Positions 1-5,372 of a stretch of 5,780 nucleotides of DNA are shown here, piece after piece. Source of the DNA: Bacteroidia bacterium (GTDB lineage: Bacteria; Bacteroidota; Bacteroidia; Bacteroidales; GCA-2748055); contig SPBY01000227.1 in NCBI GenBank assembly GCA_004525825.1, positions 1 to 5,780 on the forward strand, given 5' to 3'. The notes below the pieces were generated by a model, which searched no databases, was not told the DNA's origin, and saw nothing but the letters and a program-made list of their open reading frames with translations. Both the position numbers and the translations under genes were made by a program. Position 1 is the first letter of the stretch. Each line of letters begins with the position of its first letter.

Positions 1-208
1 ATAATATACTATATCCGACTCCTCCTGCGCGGTGTTGTGTTTTCTTTGCCTGGAATAGGCCTCTGCTGAATATGGTCCAATTTTGTAGGAAGATCTGAAG
101 GTTTTCTACTTCAACCTCATCTGGTGTAAGATCTTCCTCTGGTATTGGTTCGGTCCTGCGCATTGATTTGACTACAGGATCCCCTTCTTTGGTCTTATCA
201 ACATATTC
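1..208 (-). pseudogene. Start-less open frame running off the left edge, unidentified
   Basis: On the minus strand a frame stays open for 69 codons, from just after a TAA at 211-209 to the window edge. It reads like real protein: it opens EYVDKTKEGDPVVKSMRR, passes through an acidic proline-containing stretch (PIPEEDLTPDEVEVENL), and then a more aromatic part with QNWTIFSRGLFQ. The only ATG is at 163-161 and has no ribosome-binding site at normal spacing. The residues before it look equally protein-like, so the frame probably lost its 5' end. A different frame just upstream (about 250-190) also lacks a start, so a frameshift near 190-205 is possible. I do not recognise the family. It is divergent from the hydrolase gene at 373. 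The rest of the gene, if any, lies outside the window. Confidence 0.4.
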
Positions 209-372
209 TTACGTCTAGCAAGGTAATCCAAAATCAGTCTTTGGATTTAAATTATTGAATTCTACAGCCTTATCCCTTATCTTTATTTAGGTAAATACAA
301 TTAACGGCTCATGGGCATCTGTTCAAATTAAAAGGTAGCATAGGGGTAGTAATTCCTTAAAATCCAAAACAA
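209..372. other. Non-coding region between the left remnant and the hydrolase gene
   Basis: This AT-rich gap has stops in every frame I followed and no strong hairpin or repeat. The hydrolase start at 373 is preceded by an A-rich leader (ccaaaacaa) without a Shine-Dalgarno site, which is common in Bacteroidota. The only candidate signal is the weak promoter-like pair listed separately. Confidence 0.5.
255..285 (+). promoter_or_regulatory. Weak candidate Bacteroidota-type promoter for the hydrolase gene
   Basis: A TTG at 255-257 and TATCTTTA at 278-285 are separated by 20 bases. This approximates the Bacteroidota arrangement of a TTTG-type -33 box and a TAnnTTTG -7 box, but the last base of the -7 box is A instead of G. 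It would leave a leader of roughly 80 bases before the ATG at 373. In AT-rich DNA such matches occur by chance. Confidence 0.2.
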
Positions 373-1329
373 ATGAAAGTAACAAAAAGTATGGTTGACA
401 AAGAGTTGAGATCATCTTTCGGTCCGCTCAAAATACTTTCATTTCTATTAAGTAGAACATGGGGGATCAATCTTATAAATTTCAGTTTGAATTTTTTCAA
501 AGGAAAAAATATTAAGGGACTATCCTGTGAGGAGCGCTTTATCCCAAGTAAAAATGGCGGACCAGATATCCGTATTAGAATTTTCAAACCACTCAATATT
601 AATGGAAAGTTACCTGCCATGTTATATTGCCATGGCGGAGGTTACGTTGCTATGAATCCTGAATTTTCTTTGGGAGTAATCAAAAAATTTATCGAGACAA
701 GGCCGTGTGTCATCATTGCACCAGATTATCGAAAAGCACTTAGAACACCTTTTCCTGCAGGATTTAATGATTGTTTTGATACTTTATTATGGGCTAAAGA
801 AAATGCAGACACGCTTGGGATTCATTCAAGTAATTTTATCGTTGCAGGACATAGTGCAGGAGGTGGATTAACGACGGCCATTACATGGAAAGCGAGAGAT
901 ACTCAAGTAGTAAATATTGCATTTCAAATGCCAATATATCCTATGATTGACGACCGCCAAATTACGGATTCAGCGAAGGATATTCACGTTCCCGTATGGA
1001 ATACCAAAACAAACTCCTTGGCCTGGAACTCATATTTAAAAGAAGTAAAAGGAGAGGACATTCCTAAATACGCTGCCGCCGCTAGAAATACTGATTACAA
1101 GAATTTTCCTCCAACTATAACTTTTGTTGGTGAATTTGAACCTTTCAGAGACGAAAACATAGAGTACGTAGAGGCATTGAAAAAGGAAGGCATCCCTGTG
1201 GAATTTAAATTCTACAAGGGTTGTTTTCATGGGTTTGACATTCTTGTAGCCGGGTCCAGCATTGCGAAAGATGCCCTTGGTTTTACTTATCAATCGTATG
1301 CTAAATATTATGATACATACATTTCTTAA
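373..1329 (+). CDS. Alpha/beta hydrolase, hormone-sensitive-lipase (esterase family IV) type
   Basis: This 318-residue predicted cytoplasmic carboxylesterase has no signal peptide. The oxyanion-hole motif HGGG lies at residues 87-90 (YCHGGGYV). The nucleophile elbow GHSAGG is at 159-164 with Ser161 as nucleophile, and the catalytic His is at 286 in CFHGF. The acid position, usually the Asp of a DPLRDE-like motif, reads EPFRDE, so Glu256 would be the acid unless Asp260 takes over. Residues 1-80 form the helical cap region usual for this family. The length is close to the family norm and the C-terminus follows the His by about 30 residues, so the gene looks complete. Members hydrolyse short or medium acyl esters; the substrate cannot be told from sequence. 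The ATG at 373 is chosen because it gives a full cap. An in-frame open stretch follows the TAA directly and is described separately. No operon partner is evident. Confidence 0.9.
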   Translation: MKVTKSMVDKELRSSFGPLKILSFLLSRTWGINLINFSLNFFKGKNIKGLSCEERFIPSKNGGPDIRIRIFKPLNINGKLPAMLYCHGGGYVAMNPEFSLGVIKKFIETRPCVIIAPDYRKALRTPFPAGFNDCFDTLLWAKENADTLGIHSSNFIVAGHSAGGGLTTAITWKARDTQVVNIAFQMPIYPMIDDRQITDSAKDIHVPVWNTKTNSLAWNSYLKEVKGEDIPKYAAAARNTDYKNFPPTITFVGEFEPFRDENIEYVEALKKEGIPVEFKFYKGCFHGFDILVAGSSIAKDALGFTYQSYAKYYDTYIS

Positions 1330-1494
1330 AAATATGGACGACGCAATTATTCTAAACAAACCCAGCCTAACTGGCCTGAAGGACACGAAGACAATGTGGA
1401 TAGACTTTTAGAATATTTAGAAAAACGTGAAGATTATAGTCTGACGAAAATGAACTGGTCCACAGGAGTAATTATGAAGAGTAAAAAGTACTGA
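1330..1494 (+). pseudogene. Headless open frame (C-terminal gene remnant), unidentified
   Basis: Straight after the hydrolase stop, in the same frame, 54 codons stay open to a TGA at 1492-1494. The product has protein-like composition, with YSKQTQPNWPEGHEDN, then an amphipathic stretch VDRLLEYLEKRE, then SLTKMNWSTGV and a basic end KSKKY. There is no ATG before the late Met in TKMNWS, so it cannot be a normal gene by itself. The hydrolase already has its full catalytic set and a normal end, so this is more likely the tail of another deleted gene than a lost hydrolase extension. Readthrough of the TAA would fuse it to the hydrolase. I do not recognise the family. Confidence 0.4.
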
Positions 1495-1534
1495 ACACAA
1501 CACTGAACCATAAGGCTAATTTAAAGTAATTATC

Positions 1535-2593
1535 ATGGAAAAGATTTTGTATACCAGTTTACTACTGATCTTACTAATGTCTTGTAACACCAGTAAAAAG
1601 GGTGAACCGGACCAGAATTCGACTGAATACGGAAAATTAAATATTCACAGTGAACAGGTATTAGCTGATACTATAAGAGCCAAAAATATTTCAGACATGA
1701 AATTTGGCATGTTTATCTGTTGGTCATTCAGTACTTTCTATGGGGATGAATGGACACCAACATTGGATAAAGATGCTTCCTATTTTAAAGCTTCAGCTTG
1801 CGATACTGATCAATGGTGCAAGGTCGCTAAAGATGCCGGAATGGGATACATTTTATTTCTTTCCAAACATCACGATGGGTTTTGTTTATGGGATACCAAA
1901 ACCACCGATAAAAAAGTCACAAACAGCCCGATTGGCATGGATGTTTTGGCTAAACTGAGGAATTCATGCGATAAATACGGGATCAAACTGGCACTATACT
2001 TTTCTGAAGGTGACTGGAACTGGCCAGGGGCTGTGGACGGCAAAGGGTATGAGCAGGGAAAAGGCATAGACCCTGAAATGAAGAAGGCACAGTTAGAAGA
2101 GCTTTGCACCCTATATGGTCCTATTGAGTTTTTCTGGATGGATCATGCTGTTGGAGATGGGGGATTGAACCATAAGGAAACCGTCGAATGGGTACATAAG
2201 TTTCAACCCAATTGTTTCATTGGATTTAACCATGGAGAACCAGCAGGTAGATTGTCGTTAAGAGAATTGGGGAAACCCGGGCCTGTGGGTGATGCAAGTG
2301 CAACAAAGTATAATAAAGATGCAGAGGCTAATTATAAAGGGTATCAGGTAGCCGAGTTTACATACCCTATTTTGCCTCCTCATGAGGGCGGTGCAATGTG
2401 GTTTTATTCATTACCCAAACATGATTCACTGTGTCATCCAGCAGAAATGCTTTACCAGGATTATCTGGGTGCAGTTAAATATGGAAACATTTTCTCCATT
2501 GATGTGGGTCCAAATTACGAAGGAAAGATCAGAGATATTGATGTCGAAACGCTTCAAGAAGTGGGCGTATTAATTAGAAAAAATGATCCCTGA
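1535..2593 (+). CDS. GH29-type alpha-L-fucosidase-like lipoprotein
   Basis: This 352-residue protein is predicted to be exported. A short hydrophobic segment (residues 4-16) ends in LMSC, a lipobox-like site with Cys17, so it is probably a lipoprotein of the periplasm or cell surface. GH29 hallmarks follow: KFGMFICWSFS (56-66) with DEW (71-73), KHHDGF (111-116), LYFSEGDWNWP (154-164), and FFWMD (199-203), where Asp203 is the likely nucleophile. Glu284 in PHEGGAMWFY is a possible acid/base, by inference only. The strand FSIDVGPNYEGKI (320-332) matches the usual LLNVGPNGEGKI segment. The protein stops soon after, so it contains the catalytic barrel and lacks the C-terminal beta-sandwich of many longer GH29 enzymes. 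The usual FIHWG histidine is Cys62 here. Family enzymes release L-fucose from glycans, but this divergent type may act on another sugar. No Shine-Dalgarno site is visible. Confidence 0.85.
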   Translation: MEKILYTSLLLILLMSCNTSKKGEPDQNSTEYGKLNIHSEQVLADTIRAKNISDMKFGMFICWSFSTFYGDEWTPTLDKDASYFKASACDTDQWCKVAKDAGMGYILFLSKHHDGFCLWDTKTTDKKVTNSPIGMDVLAKLRNSCDKYGIKLALYFSEGDWNWPGAVDGKGYEQGKGIDPEMKKAQLEELCTLYGPIEFFWMDHAVGDGGLNHKETVEWVHKFQPNCFIGFNHGEPAGRLSLRELGKPGPVGDASATKYNKDAEANYKGYQVAEFTYPILPPHEGGAMWFYSLPKHDSLCHPAEMLYQDYLGAVKYGNIFSIDVGPNYEGKIRDIDVETLQEVGVLIRKNDP

Positions 2594-2607
2594 TGAAAGG
2601 AAATCCC

Positions 2608-3924
2608 TCAATCATTGGCAACTTTGACACACATTAACCGGCTTTGATCTCTGATCAGGAGCTTGCCATCGGCCAGGGCCATTGGCGCCCAGTTTTGGTT
2701 TCCAAATCTTTCAACCATTTGCTCATCTCCTGGATTTGCTACGAGCAATTCTGATGATGCAAGTGGCTTGAATTCAGATGGGTCTGGCTCTATCAGATAT
2801 AAAGTCTGTTCACCATCGCTAGCCAAAATCAGTCCGTCGGCCAGAATCATACTGCCTCGCATAAACACAGGTGAACGTTTTGTTTTCCACTTAATTTCAC
2901 CATCCATGCTCATACACACCAGGCCGTCACGTCGCTCATTGGTTGAGTATTGAGCATAAAAATAACCATCATGCAATATTGCTGGCTTGGTATGTGCTCC
3001 AAATTCAACGGTTTTATAAAGCTCTGATACATTGTAGCTGCCCTCTGCAGTTTTCTCGACTTTAAGCATGGCTGCACCGGCCTCGTACCCACCAATAATA
3101 AGGACCCTACCCTCACCGGCGTCTATTGCGCCCGGAACTGGAATACGACAATTCCAGTTCGCATATTCCCACAGAATTTTTCCGGTAAGCGGTTCCATTC
3201 CAACAACTTTACCTCCAGTGGCGACGCTTCCCCTACCTCCACCAGCAGCTGTAATCATAACAACATGTTCCTCGCCACTCACTTTTACAATTTCCGGGCT
3301 GACATAGCCCACAGGTCCAAGAGCCGGAGTATGCCATATCACCTTGCCAGTGAGCTTTTCATAGGCCACAACACCTGCCTCAGGAGCCTGGGAAGCGACT
3401 ATAAGCAAATCACCGTAAACTATAGGACACTGACTGATAGCCCACCTTGGAATTTCATCACCCCCAAAATCGGCCCAAACATTCTTATTCCAAACCGGCT
3501 CATGTGAGTTAATATCTATGCAGTACAAGTCACCATAGGGACCACACGAATAAACATAATTGCCGTCCACAGTAGGTACACTTCGAGAACCAGGAAAACT
3601 CACAGATCCGGGAGCGGCATATCCAAAATCCCATAGCTCTTTACCACTGGAAAGGTCAAAACACCTTAGCATATCACCAACCTTGTCATCTCTATCCAGC
3701 AAATAGACCTTGCCATCCTTCACAACCGTTCCGCCAAAACCGATTCCTACATCCACCGACCATAGTACTTCCGGGCCACTCTCAGGCCAGGAGCGTAATA
3801 TGTCTGTCTGAGGTGAGGTACTATTTCTGTTTGGGCCAAGATATTGAGGCCAGTCTTGTGCATAGAAGTTGGTATTGCAAACGAATAAGACAAGCAAGGG
3901 AATGGATAACTTACATTTTTTCAT
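2608..3924 (-). CDS. Secreted PQQ-like (BamB/quinoprotein-type) beta-propeller protein
   Basis: This 438-residue protein has an N-terminal signal peptide: MKKCK, a hydrophobic core at residues 7-16, and likely cleavage after FYA near residue 22. The mature part opens with DWPQYLGPNRNSTSP, the usual start of secreted PQQ-like repeat proteins in Planctomycetota and Bacteroidota. Propeller blades are marked by repeated VYLLD...LRCFDLSSGKELW (73-98), LYCIDINSHEPVW (133-145), VVAYEKLTGKVIW (185-197), VVGMEPLTGKILW (240-252), LVCMSMDGEIKW (335-346) and a last blade near 415-436. No dehydrogenase catalytic motif is evident, so a binding or scaffold role is as likely as an enzymatic one. The start is well supported by AAAGGAG eight bases ahead of the ATG. 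The gene converges on the fucosidase gene with 14 bases between stops, which does not make them an operon. Its base composition is richer in G+C than the methyltransferase gene. Confidence 0.88.
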   Translation of the reverse strand: MKKCKLSIPLLVLFVCNTNFYAQDWPQYLGPNRNSTSPQTDILRSWPESGPEVLWSVDVGIGFGGTVVKDGKVYLLDRDDKVGDMLRCFDLSSGKELWDFGYAAPGSVSFPGSRSVPTVDGNYVYSCGPYGDLYCIDINSHEPVWNKNVWADFGGDEIPRWAISQCPIVYGDLLIVASQAPEAGVVAYEKLTGKVIWHTPALGPVGYVSPEIVKVSGEEHVVMITAAGGGRGSVATGGKVVGMEPLTGKILWEYANWNCRIPVPGAIDAGEGRVLIIGGYEAGAAMLKVEKTAEGSYNVSELYKTVEFGAHTKPAILHDGYFYAQYSTNERRDGLVCMSMDGEIKWKTKRSPVFMRGSMILADGLILASDGEQTLYLIEPDPSEFKPLASSELLVANPGDEQMVERFGNQNWAPMALADGKLLIRDQSRLMCVKVAND

Positions 3925-3932
3925 GTTTATTT

Positions 3933-3939
3933 CTCCTTT
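3933..3939 (-). promoter_or_regulatory. Strong Shine-Dalgarno site for the beta-propeller gene
   Basis: Read on the minus strand the sequence is AAAGGAG, eight bases before the ATG at 3924-3922. It is the only clear Shine-Dalgarno match I found before a start in this window, and it fixes the propeller's start codon. Confidence 0.75.
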
Positions 3940-4080
3940 CTTTCGGGTGGATAGTGTTAGCTTACATATGGTAATAACGATTAGATAAGATACATACAGG
4001 ATGGTTTAATCGCTTAGCGAAAATCTGATCATTCCTTTATATTCTCAAAAATAACTATTTATATCATTTGGATTTGATAA
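3940..4080. other. Non-coding region upstream of the beta-propeller gene
   Basis: This stretch lies between the propeller gene and the headless frame before the methyltransferase. It is AT-rich with stops in the frames I followed. On the minus strand it holds TATTTTTG (complement of 4046-4053), which fits the TAnnTTTG -7 consensus, but I found no matching -33 box at normal distance. A small perfect inverted repeat TCGCTTAGCGA sits at 4010-4020 between that box and the gene. Nothing else is recognisable. Confidence 0.35.
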
Positions 4081-4257
4081 TATTGCAAGCCCAAAAAGAC
4101 TTGCCTAACTTGTGTAATAATTGGCAGGAAATCATTTGGCAATCAACAAGATGATCCTGGATTTACATATAGATACGAAATCCCCGATGTTTTTGCCAGA
4201 TTAAAAACTATGGGTATCGAAAGGTATTTTATAAAAAAAATAAAAAACAAGATATGA
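4081..4257 (+). pseudogene. Headless open frame coupled to the methyltransferase start, unidentified
   Basis: After a TAA at 4078-4080, 58 codons remain open and end at a TGA that overlaps the methyltransferase ATG (ATGA, 4254-4257). The latter part looks like genuine protein: IGRKSFGNQQDDPGFTYRYE, then IPDVFARLKTMGIERYF and a lysine-rich end. The only internal ATG is 15 codons from the end, so this appears to be the C-terminus of a gene whose front was deleted. The ATGA overlap is the form seen in translationally coupled operons, so the lost gene and the methyltransferase were probably co-transcribed. I do not recognise the family; a glycan-assembly enzyme would fit the neighbour, but that is a guess. 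Confidence 0.45.
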
Positions 4258-5102
4258 TCAGCTATTTTAAAGAGAGTTTCAAGAGAAAAAAAGCCAGACG
4301 TGTTACCAAAGAGTATCCATATAGCATTAGCAAATTTGATTTAGAAGAAGATGGGGTTATTGAATTTGCCAACTGGGAAAATCCATTGGTAAAACCAGTT
4401 AGTATTACCCAATCAGATATTAATTTCTACAGAAGATTCATAAAAAGGGGTGATTTTGTGATTGATATTGGTGCAAATATCGGGGATACAACTGTTCCTA
4501 TGGCCATAGCAGCCGGGAAAGAAGGTGTTACTTTAGGATTTGATCCCAATCCCTATGTTTTTAGGATATTAGAAGTCAACGCAAGCTTAAACATAGATAA
4601 ATCGAATATCATTCCGGTATGTAGCGCTATCTCTATTGAGGATGAAGAATATTATTTTATCTCGTCTGAAGCTTCATTTGCAAATGGGGGTATCTCATCA
4701 ACAAAAGAAAGTAATCATGGGAAATTCATTTATCCTCACAAAGTGAAAGGAGTGAACTTACTAGACTATCTCAAAAAGAATTACAAAGAGAAAATGGACA
4801 AACTTTCATTCATCAAGGTAGATACAGAAGGTTATGATAAAGAGATATTAAAATCAATTTCCAAATTAATTGCAGAGCACAAACCAATAATAGTAGCAGA
4901 AAGTTTTGGAAAGAGTCCGGATGAGGCAAAAATGGAATTATTTGAACAAATTAGCATGCAAGGGTACAATTTGTTCTACTTTGAAGATTTTACGCAAGGG
5001 ACTGAAACTCAAGAAATAAAAAATGCAAAAGAAATGTGTAACTGGCAAAACACCATAAACATTTATGCTATTCCAAGTGAAAAAATGGATGACAAAAAAT
5101 AA
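4254..5102 (+). CDS. FkbM-family SAM-dependent methyltransferase
   Basis: This 282-residue predicted cytoplasmic class I methyltransferase shows the SAM-binding glycine loop at 69-78 (VIDIGANIGD) and the acidic end of the second strand at GFDPNP (95-100). The FkbM signature IKVDTEGYDKEIL is at 187-199, and a late segment MCNWQNTINIYAIP (261-274) matches the usual family ending. Family members O-methylate sugars or other small molecules, often in polysaccharide or natural-product clusters; the acceptor here is unknown. The first 20 residues are basic (FKRKKARR). The start is supported by the ATGA overlap with the frame ahead; no Shine-Dalgarno site is visible in the A-rich leader, so expression may depend on coupling. 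One sampled line has 21/60 G+C, lower than the propeller or right-edge gene, which suggests separate acquisition. Downstream lies a lyase remnant, so its original operon appears broken on both sides. Confidence 0.9.
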   Translation: MISYFKESFKRKKARRVTKEYPYSISKFDLEEDGVIEFANWENPLVKPVSITQSDINFYRRFIKRGDFVIDIGANIGDTTVPMAIAAGKEGVTLGFDPNPYVFRILEVNASLNIDKSNIIPVCSAISIEDEEYYFISSEASFANGGISSTKESNHGKFIYPHKVKGVNLLDYLKKNYKEKMDKLSFIKVDTEGYDKEILKSISKLIAEHKPIIVAESFGKSPDEAKMELFEQISMQGYNLFYFEDFTQGTETQEIKNAKEMCNWQNTINIYAIPSEKMDDKK

Positions 5103-5104
5103 AC

Positions 5105-5304
5105 GCCCCTATATATAAATGTTTATCCGAGCCAAAACAGTACATGGAGAAACTCCAGGAAATCGAGTCAAAATATGGAACCGAAAGAGATTTTTACTCT
5201 CAGGGAGGGTGTCAGGGAACTTGAACAAAAATTCTGTGTGATAAACGGAAAAGAAGCTGCGATTTACATGCCATCTGGAACAATTTGCTAATGAAATATG
5301 TTAA
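5105..5304 (+). pseudogene. Frameshifted N-terminal stub of a threonine-aldolase/beta-eliminating-lyase-like gene
   Basis: Two frames joined by single-base slips give one coherent protein. From 5105 one frame reads APIYKCLSEPKQYMEKLQEI and continues to DFYSQGG. Removing one G from the GGG at 5207-5209 brings in GVRELEQKFCVINGKEAA and IYMPSGT. Removing one T from the TTT at 5284-5286 gives IANEIC and a TAA at 5302-5304. The order YSQGG, ELEQKF, GKEAAIYMPSGT(I/M)AN is characteristic of the N-terminal part of PLP-dependent threonine aldolase/beta-eliminating lyase proteins. Family members are over 300 residues; the PLP-lysine half is absent, there is no start codon, and two slips have occurred. 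It is therefore a decayed fragment. The gap to the methyltransferase stop is two bases, so it may once have been the next gene or an inserted piece. Confidence 0.7.
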
Positions 5305-5311
5305 CATATTT
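5294..5311. repeat. Perfect 18-bp palindrome AAATATGTTAACATATTT
   Basis: The two 9-base halves are exact reverse complements with no spacer. It sits about 60 bases before the ATG of the right-edge gene, at the end of the lyase remnant, and overlaps the place where a -33 promoter box would lie. An operator for a dimeric regulator is the simplest reading. There is no U-run after it, so it does not resemble an intrinsic terminator. Confidence 0.5.
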
Positions 5312-5343
5312 TAGTGATAGCAGTTTTGATGGCACTATTTTTG
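5309..5343 (+). promoter_or_regulatory. Candidate Bacteroidota promoter for the right-edge gene
   Basis: TATTTTTG at 5336-5343 matches the TAnnTTTG -7 consensus and lies 29 bases before the ATG. About 21 bases upstream, TTTTAG (5309-5314) is a poor -33 box overlapping the end of the palindrome. The -7 element is good; the -33 element is weak. Confidence 0.35.
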
Positions 5344-5372
5344 AAACTGTTTGATTAAAAAAAATTGAAACC

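Noticed and set aside
357..620. Minus-strand 87-codon open frame overlapping the hydrolase start
   Set aside because: It lies antisense to a well-supported gene with clear motifs and has no family features of its own.
1036..1386. Minus-strand 116-codon open frame over the hydrolase 3' end
   Set aside because: It is antisense to the catalytic acid and His region of the hydrolase, shows no recognisable motif, and its composition fits a shadow frame.
1490..1508. Direct repeat ACTGAAC twice, five bases apart
   Set aside because: Two 7-base copies in a short intergenic gap are easily due to chance, with no further copies or flanking features.
1704..2109. Open frames on both strands inside the fucosidase-like gene
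   Set aside because: They fall within the conserved GH29 barrel, which explains the sequence.
2663..3507. Several plus-strand frames and one minus-strand frame inside the beta-propeller gene
   Set aside because: All are shadows of the propeller coding frame, which has a signal peptide, repeats and a strong ribosome-binding site.
5103..5130. Possible terminator after the methyltransferase gene
   Set aside because: The sequence is AT-rich but forms no GC-rich stem followed by a U-run.
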